Part shown: positions 17,676 through 26,041 of the stretch, piece after piece | Layout: each line of letters starts with the position of its first letter | Position numbering within the stretch: position 1 is the stretch's first letter | Assembly (NCBI RefSeq): GCF_046557915.1 | Contig: NZ_JBHEBG010000002.1 | Span: forward strand, 496,001-560,000 | Reading direction: 5' to 3' | DNA length: 64,000 nt | DNA from: JBHEBG01 sp046557915 | Lineage (GTDB): Bacteria; Bacteroidota; Bacteroidia; Flavobacteriales; Flavobacteriaceae | Translations under genes and position numbers: made by a program | Notes under the pieces: generated by a model | Databases searched by the model: none | Told to the model about the DNA's origin: nothing | The model's input: the letters and a program-made list of their open reading frames with translations, nothing else

Positions 17676-18275
17676 CTATTTGTGCCGTTTTTGGAGTACT
17701 TCTACAATATCGCCCAGAGAATATCCTTTTGCCTGCAATAGTATCAAATAATGGAACAGAAGATCGGCACTTTCATCTAAAAACAGTTCTTCGTTATTGT
17801 CCTTTGCCTCAATGACCATTTCCACAGCTTCCTCCCCTACTTTTTGCGCCACTTTGTTTATTCCCTTGTTAAATAGGGAAGCTATATAACTGGCGTCATT
17901 TTCGGGATTCTCCCTACGATTTTGAATAATGGCCTCCAATTTGGAAATAAACCCAAAAGTCTGGTCATTGGGCTGATTCCAACATGTATCACTCCCAGTA
18001 TGGCATGTTGGTCCAGTAGGGATTACAGATATTAATAAGGTATCGTTATCACAATCGATTTGTATATCGGTCATCGTAAGAAAGTTTCCACTTTCTTCAC
18101 CCTTGGTCCAAAGTCTTTTTTTGGTGCGACTATAAAACGTAACCTTTTTGGTCTCTTGGGTTTTCTCCAAGGATTCCTTGTTCATATAACCAAGCATTAA
18201 TACATTCTTGGTACTTGTATCTTGAATAATGGCCGGGACCAATCCGTCACCATTTTTATCGAAGTTTATTTTCAT
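17676..18275 (-). CDS. hisIE: Bifunctional phosphoribosyl-AMP cyclohydrolase / phosphoribosyl-ATP pyrophosphatase
   Basis: Catalyses histidine steps 2 and 3: the C-terminal HisE domain removes pyrophosphate from PR-ATP and the N-terminal HisI domain opens the ring of PR-AMP. HisI (about 1-105) has the metal-binding segment QIDCDNDTLL and the cysteines in PTCHTGSDTCW. HisE (about 110-199) is MazG-like, with KVGEEAVEMVIEAKD and DESADLLFHYLILL. The start at 18275 (MKINFDKNG) is preferred to a TTG two codons upstream. It is the last gene of the his operon, 59 bases after hisF. Confidence 0.95.
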   Translation of the reverse strand: MKINFDKNGDGLVPAIIQDTSTKNVLMLGYMNKESLEKTQETKKVTFYSRTKKRLWTKGEESGNFLTMTDIQIDCDNDTLLISVIPTGPTCHTGSDTCWNQPNDQTFGFISKLEAIIQNRRENPENDASYIASLFNKGINKVAQKVGEEAVEMVIEAKDNNEELFLDESADLLFHYLILLQAKGYSLGDIVEVLQKRHK

Positions 18276-18334
18276 ATCCAAATTTTTAGGTCATCCAAAA
18301 ACAACCATTACCAAAGTTTGTTGCATCACTTTAT

Positions 18335-19090
18335 TTATAATCTCATGGGTATTCCCTTGTCTTGCAGCTCTTTTTTTAAATCTTTAATTTCTATTTCTTT
18401 AAAATGGAAGACGCTGGCCGCCAAGGCGGCATCGGCCTTCCCCAGATCGAAGGTATCGGCAAAATGCTGCGTATTACCTGCCCCTCCCGATGCAATAATG
18501 GGAATATTCAGTTCCGTTGACAATCTTGCAAGTGCGGTATTTGCAAAACCATCTTTGGTACCATCATGATCCATAGATGTAAACAGAATCTCTCCTGCCC
18601 CCCGCTCCTCAACTTCCTTAGCCCAAGCAAACAGATTTAGTTCGGTGGGCACTTTGCCACCCACTAAATGTACTTTCCATTCCCCACCGATCTGTTTGGC
18701 ATCTATGGCAACCACAATGCATTGCGACCCAAATTTAGCGACCAGATCGTTGATCAAATTAGGGTTCTTCACCGCCGAGGAATTAATAGAGACCTTATCC
18801 GCCCCATTCTGAAGCAATACATCTACATCCGCAACCGTGGCTATACCACCCCCTACGGTAAAGGGAATATTAACACGTTCGGCCACTTTTAAAACAAGAT
18901 CGGCCAAGGTTTTTCTACGTTCTTCCGTGGCGGAGATGTCTAGAAAAACCAACTCATCTGCCCCCGTACGTGCATAAATCTCCGCCAACTCCACAGGGTC
19001 TCCGGCATCTCGTAAATCCAAGAAATTAATCCCTTTTACGGTACGTCCATTTTTTATATCCAAACATGGGATAATTCTTTTCGTTACCAT
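18335..19090 (-). CDS. hisF: Imidazole glycerol phosphate synthase, cyclase subunit
   Basis: Works with HisH: ammonia from glutamine is used on PRFAR to give imidazole-glycerol phosphate and AICAR. The 251-residue TIM barrel has both catalytic aspartates in context (PCLDIKNGRTVKG and VVAIDAKQ) and phosphate-binding loops VGGGIAT and ASGGAGN. The length is typical. It is separated from hisA by an inserted DinB-family gene and followed by hisIE. Confidence 0.96.
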   Translation of the reverse strand: MVTKRIIPCLDIKNGRTVKGINFLDLRDAGDPVELAEIYARTGADELVFLDISATEERRKTLADLVLKVAERVNIPFTVGGGIATVADVDVLLQNGADKVSINSSAVKNPNLINDLVAKFGSQCIVVAIDAKQIGGEWKVHLVGGKVPTELNLFAWAKEVEERGAGEILFTSMDHDGTKDGFANTALARLSTELNIPIIASGGAGNTQHFADTFDLGKADAALAASVFHFKEIEIKDLKKELQDKGIPMRL

Positions 19091-19121
19091 GTGTTACTTT
19101 CAATTAATATTTCAGGTTCGG

Positions 19122-19640
19122 TTATTTCTTAGGTTTGTTTTTTATCGTAAGGTCTAAGCCATCATAAAAACCTAAATCCTTATCTTTTACTATCTTGGTC
19201 CAAAACGCAATTTGCCCTGTATGGTAGGAATAGTGTTCAACCACGTGCATTATTACACCTATTCCAGAAAAATTAAAGCCCTGTACTTCTCTTTTTTCCA
19301 ACAACTGTTCTAAAGAAGCAGCCTCCATCGTTGAGCAGGCCTTATTAACAGTATCTTGTAATTTGGCCCACAGTTGCTCTTTGGAAAAGCCTGAAGTCTG
19401 CGCAAATTCGGCCTCCCGTTCCCTGGTATCCTTAAGCTCTCCCAGAGAGGCTATGGCATATTGCGTTATATTTCCACAAAGGTGTAAGATCAAATTACCA
19501 ACACTGTTAGAAGCGCTATTGGGCCTTTTCCAAACATCCTCTTCGGACAACTGCTCTAGGCTAATACCTACCATACGTGTGCTCTCGCGCATACGAAAAA
19601 CCGCATTGGAAATAACTTCTTGTGCTATATCTTTTTCCAT
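19122..19640 (-). CDS. DinB family protein within the his operon
   Basis: A 172-residue four-helix-bundle protein of the DinB/YfiT superfamily. Likely metal-binding histidines are in NLILHLCGN and in HVVEHYSYHTGQ. DinB proteins in Bacteroidota include thiol-dependent transferases (bacillithiol-S-transferase-like), but none of the residues here proves that. It starts 2 bases after hisA and is followed by hisF after 31 bases, so it is transcribed with histidine genes. No known histidine step needs it. A second DinB protein is at 44683. Confidence 0.88.
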   Translation of the reverse strand: MEKDIAQEVISNAVFRMRESTRMVGISLEQLSEEDVWKRPNSASNSVGNLILHLCGNITQYAIASLGELKDTREREAEFAQTSGFSKEQLWAKLQDTVNKACSTMEAASLEQLLEKREVQGFNFSGIGVIMHVVEHYSYHTGQIAFWTKIVKDKDLGFYDGLDLTIKNKPKK

Positions 19641-19641
19641 A

Positions 19642-20418
19642 TTATTGGGATAAAATAAATTGTTCCAATTGTTTTAACGTTATACGGTTTTCATAAATGG
19701 CCTTTCCTATAATGGTACCCGAACAACCCATTTTAGATAGCCGTGGCAGCTCTTCAAAGGCCGAAATTCCACCGCTGGCAATTAAATTCAACCCCGGTAC
19801 TTGGATATCCTCTACCCCGCTAGGACCTATTAGCGTTTCATTGACGGATGTCTGGGACAGAATCTTTTTGTAAAGTTCAAACGAGGGTCCTTCTAGCATG
19901 CCATCTTTACTGATATCTGTACAGATTACGTCTTTAATACCCCTAGCCAAATATCGTTTTATAAAAGGGATAAGTTCTTCTTCCGACTCCTCTAACCATC
20001 CACTAATAGCAACTTTTTCGTTGTTGGCATCGGCACCAAGTATAATTTTATCCGAACCATATTTCATTATCCAACCAATGAAAACCTCTTTATTTTTTAC
20101 CGCAATGCTACCTCCCGTAATTTGATTGGCCCCGCTTTCAAAAGCAATGTGTAAATCCTCATCGGTTTTAAGTCCGCCCCCAAAATCTATTTTCAGACTT
20201 GTTTTACCGGCTATACGCTCCAAAACTTTCTGATTAACGATATGTTTAGATTTTGCCCCGTCCAAATCTACAAGGTGTAGGTATTCAATACCATGTGCTT
20301 CAAAGGCTTTGGCCACTTCCAAAGGGTTTTCATTGTAAATTTTCTGGGTGTTGTAATCCCCTTTGGCGAGTCTAACACACTTTCCTTCTATAATGTCTAT
20401 GGCAGGTATAATCCGCAT
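19642..20418 (-). CDS. hisA: ProFAR isomerase
   Basis: Isomerises ProFAR to PRFAR, the fourth histidine step. The 258-residue TIM barrel is homologous to HisF, with the catalytic Asp in IIPAIDIIEGKCVRL, the second Asp in VICTDISKDG, and phosphate loops DFGGGLKT and ASGGISA. I chose the ATG at 20418 because HisA proteins begin MRIIPAIDI, and it follows the GNAT stop by one base (TAATATG). An ATG at 20427 would add three residues and overlap the GNAT gene. Confidence 0.95.
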   Translation of the reverse strand: MRIIPAIDIIEGKCVRLAKGDYNTQKIYNENPLEVAKAFEAHGIEYLHLVDLDGAKSKHIVNQKVLERIAGKTSLKIDFGGGLKTDEDLHIAFESGANQITGGSIAVKNKEVFIGWIMKYGSDKIILGADANNEKVAISGWLEESEEELIPFIKRYLARGIKDVICTDISKDGMLEGPSFELYKKILSQTSVNETLIGPSGVEDIQVPGLNLIASGGISAFEELPRLSKMGCSGTIIGKAIYENRITLKQLEQFILSQ

Positions 20419-20419
20419 A

Positions 20420-20836
20420 TTATTCATTTTTCTTTAGCATCCATGTTTCGGGGTCGTCGATTTCGTTGAACCCAAATTTCTTGTATAGCCCATGGGCATC
20501 GTTGGTCCTAAGTCCAATACCCTTTACCGTCTTTAAACTTGGATGACGAAGGATGTATTCCATGAGTAATTTTCCAATGCCCTTACCTTGATAAGTATCG
20601 TCTACAAAAACATCCATTAACCAAGCAAATACCACTTCATCGGTCACTATGCGGGCAAACGCAATTTGTTGCCGGTCCTGGTTGTAGACCGCAAAACATA
20701 TTGAATGCTCCATAGATTGCTTCACCTTTTGCAAATCCCTATTCTTTGCCCAATAAGACTTATTGGATAAATAATCGTGGATGTAAGCTATATCCATTTT
20801 GGATTGATCCGTATCTATGTAAAACTCTTCATTCAT
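20420..20836 (-). CDS. GNAT family N-acetyltransferase within the his operon
   Basis: A 138-residue single-domain GNAT acetyltransferase using acetyl-CoA. The acetyl-CoA loop is visible as DDTYQGKGIGKLLMEYILRH, matching the Q/RxxGxG/A motif, and the C-terminal KKFGFNEIDDPETWM is typical. The substrate is unknown. The gene lies between hisH and hisA with a 2-base gap and one-base spacing, so it is translationally packed into the histidine operon. Confidence 0.9.
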   Translation of the reverse strand: MNEEFYIDTDQSKMDIAYIHDYLSNKSYWAKNRDLQKVKQSMEHSICFAVYNQDRQQIAFARIVTDEVVFAWLMDVFVDDTYQGKGIGKLLMEYILRHPSLKTVKGIGLRTNDAHGLYKKFGFNEIDDPETWMLKKNE

Positions 20837-20838
20837 GT

Positions 20839-21420
20839 TTACAAGGCCAAAAAATTATTTAAGATCGTTGATCCGATTAGGCTACTTTTTTCTGGGTGAA
20901 ACTGCGTGCCATAAAAATTATCCTTTCCTAGGGCCGCACTATAGGTAACATTGTAATCTGACTCTGCAATGGTCTCAGCGCAGACAGGGGCATAAAAACT
21001 ATGCACCATATAGATGTATTCCTTTTCGGGTACGGTATGGAAGATATCGGTTTTTAAATTCGATATTTGGTTCCACCCTATCTGAGGAACTTTAAGGACA
21101 TTGGAAAATTTAACCACGTCCACATCAAAAATCCCCATACCAATGGTATTTCCTTCTTCGGATGAATTACACATCAGTTGCATACCAAGACAAATGCCCA
21201 ATACGGGTTGGGAGAGTTTAGGGATAATGGTGTCTAACCCACTATCCACTAGCTTCTTCATTGCACTACTGGCTTCCCCTACCCCAGGAAAGATCACTTT
21301 ATCAGCCGATAAGATTTCCTCGGCATCATGGCTCAGAACAGCATTATAACCCAATCTGTTTATAGCAAATTTAATGCTCTGAATATTACCTGCACCGTAA
21401 TTGATAATTACTATTTTCAT
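20839..21420 (-). CDS. hisH: Imidazole glycerol phosphate synthase, glutaminase subunit
   Basis: Class I glutamine amidotransferase subunit that supplies ammonia to HisF. The 193-residue protein has the nucleophile Cys77 in GICLGMQLM and the His/Glu pair in GTQFHPEKS. The start VIINYGAGNIQSI is typical. It is followed by the GNAT gene after 2 bases; hisB lies 56 bases upstream. Confidence 0.96.
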   Translation of the reverse strand: MKIVIINYGAGNIQSIKFAINRLGYNAVLSHDAEEILSADKVIFPGVGEASSAMKKLVDSGLDTIIPKLSQPVLGICLGMQLMCNSSEEGNTIGMGIFDVDVVKFSNVLKVPQIGWNQISNLKTDIFHTVPEKEYIYMVHSFYAPVCAETIAESDYNVTYSAALGKDNFYGTQFHPEKSSLIGSTILNNFLAL

Positions 21421-21476
21421 TTTTTACCAGACCTATCCCTGTTCATGATTCATCAAAACAGGATTATTAGTTTAGA

Positions 21477-22628
21477 TTACAATACCCCTTTGGTACTTGG
21501 CAAGACCATTTTATCCGGATCTCGCCTCACCGCCATTTTAATGGCTTTGGCAAATGCCTTAAATATGGCTTCTATCTTATGGTGTTCATTGTTGCCTTCG
21601 GCTTTAATATTAAGATTGGCTTTGGCGCCATCCGTAAAGGATTTAAAGAAGTGATAAAACATCTCGGTAGGCATTTTACCAATCATTTCCCTTTTAAATT
21701 CAGTTTCCCAGACAAGCCAGTTTCGTCCTCCAAAATCTATGGCCACTTGTGCAAGACAATCATCCATAGGCAAACAGAACCCGTAACGTTCCATCCCCAA
21801 TTTATCTCCCAGCGCTATATGGAAAACTTCACCAAGGGCAATGGCCGTATCTTCTATGGTATGGTGCTCGTCTACCTCCAAATCTCCCTTCACATTTATT
21901 TCCAGATCCATTTGTCCGTGGCGGGCCAGTTGGTCTAACATGTGGTCAAAAAAAGCAATTCCTGTTGCAATATCACTTTTACCCGTTCCATCTAGGTTTA
22001 GACCAATTTGAATATCCGTTTCATTAGTTTTTCTGTTAACGGAGGCGGTTCTGTTAGACAGTTTTAAGAAATTATATATTTCTTCCCAGTCATTGGTCTC
22101 TAAGGCTATGACCTGGCTTAAATCTGCCTTTTTTACCGTTATTTCTTCCGTACCCAGATTGGTATTGTCATTAATAAATATTCCTTTGGAGCCTAGGTTC
22201 TTTGCCAATTCTATATCGGTTAGGCGATCTCCGATTACAAAGGACTGTTCCAGATCATAACCATCCGAGAAATATTCGGTCAGTAGTCCGGTACCTGGCT
22301 TGCGCGTATCTGCATTTTCGTGGGGGAAAGTGCGATCTAAAAACACTTTGTGGAAGGTTACCCCTTCGTTCTCGAAGGATTTTAATATAAAATTGTGTAC
22401 GGGCCAAAATGTTTCCTCCGGAAAACTGGATGTGCCCAAACCATCCTGATTGGTGATCATAACCAACTCATAATCCAATTCCTTTGCAATTTTACCCAGA
22501 TAGGTAAATGCTTTGGGGTAGAATATCATTTTTTCAAAAGCATCGATCTGTTCGTCTGCAGTTTCTTTGATTATGGTTCCGTCCCTATCTATGAACAATA
22601 CCTTTTTTTTGCGCTCAGCCGTTTTCAT
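21477..22628 (-). CDS. hisB: Bifunctional histidinol-phosphatase / imidazoleglycerol-phosphate dehydratase
   Basis: Catalyses the dehydration of imidazole-glycerol phosphate and the later dephosphorylation of histidinol phosphate. The N-terminal HAD phosphatase (about 1-165) has Asp14 and Asp16 in FIDRDGT and a GDRLTDIELAK motif. The C-terminal IGPD domain (about 195-383) has the manganese-site motifs FFDHMLDQLARHG and DEHHTIEDTA, plus FHKxF-type FYHFFKSF and NEHHKIEA. A fused hisB is common in Bacteroidota. Its start overlaps the hisC stop by 4 bases. Confidence 0.96.
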   Translation of the reverse strand: MKTAERKKKVLFIDRDGTIIKETADEQIDAFEKMIFYPKAFTYLGKIAKELDYELVMITNQDGLGTSSFPEETFWPVHNFILKSFENEGVTFHKVFLDRTFPHENADTRKPGTGLLTEYFSDGYDLEQSFVIGDRLTDIELAKNLGSKGIFINDNTNLGTEEITVKKADLSQVIALETNDWEEIYNFLKLSNRTASVNRKTNETDIQIGLNLDGTGKSDIATGIAFFDHMLDQLARHGQMDLEINVKGDLEVDEHHTIEDTAIALGEVFHIALGDKLGMERYGFCLPMDDCLAQVAIDFGGRNWLVWETEFKREMIGKMPTEMFYHFFKSFTDGAKANLNIKAEGNNEHHKIEAIFKAFAKAIKMAVRRDPDKMVLPSTKGVL

Positions 22629-23671
22629 TGTAGCATTTTTAAAGCGGTTATCAATTTGTTGTTTTCTTCTTTGGTCCCCACGGTAAACCTAAGTGTATTA
22701 GCACATAAAGGTTGTGAGCTACGGTTTCTTACTACGATACCCATTTCCAAAAGTTGCCGGTATCTAGTATTGGCATCATCTATCCGTACCAGCATAAAAT
22801 TTGCATCACTAGGAAAGATTTGGAGTACAAAATTCAGTTTTTGGAGTTCCATAAGCAACCGATCTCGTTCTTTTAATAGGTAGTCAACTTCGGTTTTAAG
22901 GGATTCTTTGTCCAAGATCTTCTCTAAAGCTTTTTGCTGCGTGAGTTCATTTACGTTATAAGGGGGTTTAATTTTGTTTAAAACACTTATTATTTCCTCA
23001 GATGCAAAGCAAAGCCCTAGACGTATCCCTGCCATTCCATACGCTTTGGACAAAGTTTGGGTTACAATGAGGTTGGGATATAGGTTCATTTTTGCTATCC
23101 AACTTTCTTTTTCGGAAAAATCTAGATAGGCTTCATCGATTACCACTAGACCACTAAAATTTTCGAGTAATTTAGTAACCTTTGCCGTTGTAAAACTGTT
23201 TCCTGTGGGATTGTTGGGGGAACATATAAAAATTAACTTAGTGTTATTGTCTATTGTCTTAAGAATCTCCTCAACATTGGGCTGAAATTTATCCGTTAGT
23301 AAAACCTCTCTATTTTCTATATTGTTAATACCCGCCAGTACCTTATACATACCGTAGGTAGGAGGTAAACTAATTATATTATCCAATTTGGGTTCGCAAA
23401 AGGCTCTGAATATTAGATCTAGGACTTCATCGCTGCCATTGCCCACAAGGATGTTACCCACCTCTAGCTGTTCCTGTTCTGCCAATACCTTTTTAAGGTT
23501 TCGTTGCTGCGGATCGGGATAGCGGTTGAGGCCATTGTTAAAAGGGCTTTCGTTAGCATCCAAAAACACCATATCAGAGCCATCGGACACATATTCATCT
23601 CTTGCCGAAGAATATGGTGCCACCCCTTTTATATTTTCCCGTATCAAATTATTTAGGTCAAAGGCTTTCAT
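22625..23671 (-). CDS. hisC: Histidinol-phosphate aminotransferase
   Basis: PLP aminotransferase converting imidazole-acetol phosphate to histidinol phosphate with glutamate. The 348-residue fold type I protein has the PLP lysine Lys209 in TQTLSKAYGMAG, the CSPNNPTGN loop (150-158) and VVIDEAYLDF. It overlaps hisB by 4 bases and follows hisD by 3 bases, so the three genes are tightly coupled. Confidence 0.96.
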   Translation of the reverse strand: MKAFDLNNLIRENIKGVAPYSSARDEYVSDGSDMVFLDANESPFNNGLNRYPDPQQRNLKKVLAEQEQLEVGNILVGNGSDEVLDLIFRAFCEPKLDNIISLPPTYGMYKVLAGINNIENREVLLTDKFQPNVEEILKTIDNNTKLIFICSPNNPTGNSFTTAKVTKLLENFSGLVVIDEAYLDFSEKESWIAKMNLYPNLIVTQTLSKAYGMAGIRLGLCFASEEIISVLNKIKPPYNVNELTQQKALEKILDKESLKTEVDYLLKERDRLLMELQKLNFVLQIFPSDANFMLVRIDDANTRYRQLLEMGIVVRNRSSQPLCANTLRFTVGTKEENNKLITALKMLQ

Positions 23672-23674
23672 AAG

Positions 23675-24964
23675 TTACTTCTTTTCCAAACTTTTAAGAC
23701 GCAAGGTCACTGCGTTTTTATGGGCCTGCAAGCCTTCTGCTTCTGCCATTAATTCTATGGTCTTTCCAATTTGTTGAATGCCCTTTTTAGATATTTTTTG
23801 AAAAGTGATATTTTTCATATAGCTATCCAGATTAACTCCGCTATATTGTTTGGCATATCCATTTGTGGGTAAGGTATGGTTGGTGCCAGACGCATAGTCT
23901 CCTGCACTTTCGGGGGTATAGTTACCCACAAATACCGACCCGGCATTGGCAACATTGTCCAAATAAAAATCTTCATTCTTAACGCAAACAATGTAATGTT
24001 CCGGGGCATATTCATTTATTAATGCTACCGCAGTATTGTCATTTTCCACATAAATAAGCTTGCTATTGGCAATGGCCTTTTTGGCGATGTCTTTTCTTGG
24101 CAATTCTTCAATTTGCAAGGCGATCTGTTCCGATACCTCGTCTATTAATTTCTTGGAAGTACTTACCAATACCACTTGGCTATCTGTTCCGTGTTCTGCC
24201 TGACTTAGTAAGTCCGAAGCAACAAAGGATGCTTCGGCAGTATCATCGGCCATAACCAATAATTCACTTGGTCCGGCAGGCATATCAATCGCTACACCGT
24301 ATTTGGTAGCAATTTGCTTGGCCACGGTAACGTATTGATTACCCGGTCCAAATATCTTATACACCATGGGAACGCTTTCCGTACCAAAGGTCATAGCCGC
24401 AATGGCCTGTATGCCCCCTACTTTGTAGATTCGGGTAATACCGCATAAATTGGCCGTAAAAAGTATGGCCGGGTGTATCTTGCCTTCCGTGTTTGGTGGG
24501 GAACACAAAACAATCTCCTTACATCCTGCGATTATAGCAGGGACGGCCAGCATTAAAGTAGTAGAAAAAAGAGGAGCGGTACCGCCGGGTATATAAAGAC
24601 CTATCTTTTGTATTGGTCTTTTCTCTTGCCAGCAGCTAACGCCTTCCATAGTCTCTACCGCTACCTTGGCGGTTAGTTGTGCACGGTGAAATTTTTCTAT
24701 ATTTCCCTTGGCTACCCCAATGGCTTTTTTCAAATCTGCGGATACCAGGTTTGTTGCATCCCTTATTTCTTGTTGGGTAACCTGCAACCCATCCACTAGA
24801 ACATTATCAAACTTATACGTGTATTTGGCAAGTGCCGCATCGCCATCTTGCTTAACTTCCCTGAATATTGTGCTTACCTGACCTTCAATATCACCAACAG
24901 TCTGGGTAGGCCGCTTCAATAAAGTGTCCCAATCTTCTTTTTGTGGTTTGTTGATCTTCTTCAT
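23675..24964 (-). CDS. hisD: Histidinol dehydrogenase
   Basis: Zinc enzyme that oxidises histidinol to histidine in two NAD-dependent steps. The 429-residue protein shows YIPGGTAPLFSTTLM, GPGNQYVTVAKQ, DMPAGPSELLV and SQAEHGTDSQV, which includes family metal-site and active-site residues, and the C-terminal NHTLPTNGYAKQYSG. It starts 8 bases after hisG. Confidence 0.97.
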   Translation of the reverse strand: MKKINKPQKEDWDTLLKRPTQTVGDIEGQVSTIFREVKQDGDAALAKYTYKFDNVLVDGLQVTQQEIRDATNLVSADLKKAIGVAKGNIEKFHRAQLTAKVAVETMEGVSCWQEKRPIQKIGLYIPGGTAPLFSTTLMLAVPAIIAGCKEIVLCSPPNTEGKIHPAILFTANLCGITRIYKVGGIQAIAAMTFGTESVPMVYKIFGPGNQYVTVAKQIATKYGVAIDMPAGPSELLVMADDTAEASFVASDLLSQAEHGTDSQVVLVSTSKKLIDEVSEQIALQIEELPRKDIAKKAIANSKLIYVENDNTAVALINEYAPEHYIVCVKNEDFYLDNVANAGSVFVGNYTPESAGDYASGTNHTLPTNGYAKQYSGVNLDSYMKNITFQKISKKGIQQIGKTIELMAEAEGLQAHKNAVTLRLKSLEKK

Positions 24965-24972
24965 AGTGTAAC

Positions 24973-25830
24973 TTACAATACCATTTTTTCAATGGGGCAA
25001 ACAAGGATACCCTCGGCCCCTGCCCTTTTTAGTTCATCGATTACTTCCCAAAATTTGTCTTTTTTGATCACAGTATGCACGGAGCTCCACCCTTCCTCTG
25101 CCAATGGCAGTACCGTTGGGCTTCGCATACCTGGTAATATTTGAATAATGTTTTTTAGTTTTTCATTGGGAGCGTTCAGGAGTACATATTTTGATTGACG
25201 GGCTTGTAACACCGATTTTATTCGAAACCGCAATTTTTCTAGGATTTCTTTACGCGCTGCGGAAATATTGGTAGATTCTGCCAATACGGCCTCGCTCTTC
25301 AACATTACCTCCACTTCCTTCAGATTGTTCTTAAATAAGGTGCTGCCACTGGACACGATATCACAGATGGCATCTGCCAACCCAATATTAGGTGCAATCT
25401 CTACCGATCCATTAATAATGTGTAAATCCGCGTTTACGCCTCTTTCTTTCAAATAATTCTTAACCGTATTTGGATAGGAAGTGGCAATACGTTTGCCCTC
25501 AAAATCGTTTACAGAATTGTACTCCATGGCTTTGGGCACGGCCAAGGACACCCTACATTTGGAGAAGCCCAGTTTTTCTACGATACCTATATCCTCCCCT
25601 TTTTCTATGAGTACGTTTTCTCCAATAATGGCAATGTCTACCACCCCGTCCCTTAGGTACTGGGGTATATCCCCATTACGTAGGTAGAACACTTCCATCG
25701 GAAAATTACGTGCATCCGCCTTTAGTTGGTCCTTACCATTATCTATGGATATTCCGCAATCTTTGAGCATGCTAAGGGAGTCATTGTTTAATCTTCCCGA
25801 TTTTTGAATGGCTATTCTAATTTTTGTCAT
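24973..25830 (-). CDS. hisG: ATP phosphoribosyltransferase (long form)
   Basis: First and feedback-regulated enzyme of histidine synthesis, joining ATP and PRPP. At 285 residues it is the long form with a C-terminal ACT-like regulatory domain (about 210-285), so no HisZ is needed. Motifs: IAIQKSGRLNNDSL at the start, the PRPP-binding segment DAICDIVSSGSTL, and the regulatory part ILPGMRSPTVLPL. The ATG at 25830 is preceded by AAGGAA, a good ribosome site; an ATG 27 bases upstream has none. A leader peptide and terminator precede the gene. Confidence 0.96.
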   Translation of the reverse strand: MTKIRIAIQKSGRLNNDSLSMLKDCGISIDNGKDQLKADARNFPMEVFYLRNGDIPQYLRDGVVDIAIIGENVLIEKGEDIGIVEKLGFSKCRVSLAVPKAMEYNSVNDFEGKRIATSYPNTVKNYLKERGVNADLHIINGSVEIAPNIGLADAICDIVSSGSTLFKNNLKEVEVMLKSEAVLAESTNISAARKEILEKLRFRIKSVLQARQSKYVLLNAPNEKLKNIIQILPGMRSPTVLPLAEEGWSSVHTVIKKDKFWEVIDELKRAGAEGILVCPIEKMVL

Positions 25831-25865
25831 TTCCTTGTTTTTATGTCCGGAAACCAAACACGGTT

Positions 25866-25902
25866 AAAAAACAAAAACCCGTTTGATTTCTCAAACGGGT
25901 TT
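25866..25902 (-). terminator. Attenuator terminator of the his operon
   Basis: A perfect 12-bp stem AAACCCGTTTGA / TCAAACGGGTTT with a 4-base loop, followed on the minus strand by TTGTTTTTT. It lies between the His-rich leader peptide and hisG, the position of a transcription attenuator. Its strength makes readthrough dependent on some antitermination event. Confidence 0.85.
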
Positions 25903-25931
25903 CTTATATCTTGTAATACTACAATACATTT

Positions 25932-25985
25932 CTACCTCGCCTGAGCGCAAGTGTAAAAATGATGATGTGTATTATTATTTCTCAT
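25932..25985 (-). CDS. hisL: Histidine operon leader peptide
   Basis: A 17-residue reading frame, MRNNNTHHHFYTCAQAR, ending at TAG. It contains three consecutive CAT (His) codons and stops 30 bases before a strong intrinsic terminator, which in turn precedes hisG. This is the classic layout of ribosome-mediated attenuation: with enough charged tRNA-His, translation is fast and the terminator forms; when it is scarce, stalling at the His codons favours an alternative fold. The frame is too short for routine gene callers. I did not find an unambiguous antiterminator stem by eye. Confidence 0.82.
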   Translation of the reverse strand: MRNNNTHHHFYTCAQAR

Positions 25986-26041
25986 TACAAGGGTAAAATT
26001 AAAATTTATTTCCAATCAAAAAAAGTTATTGGAAAATATTT

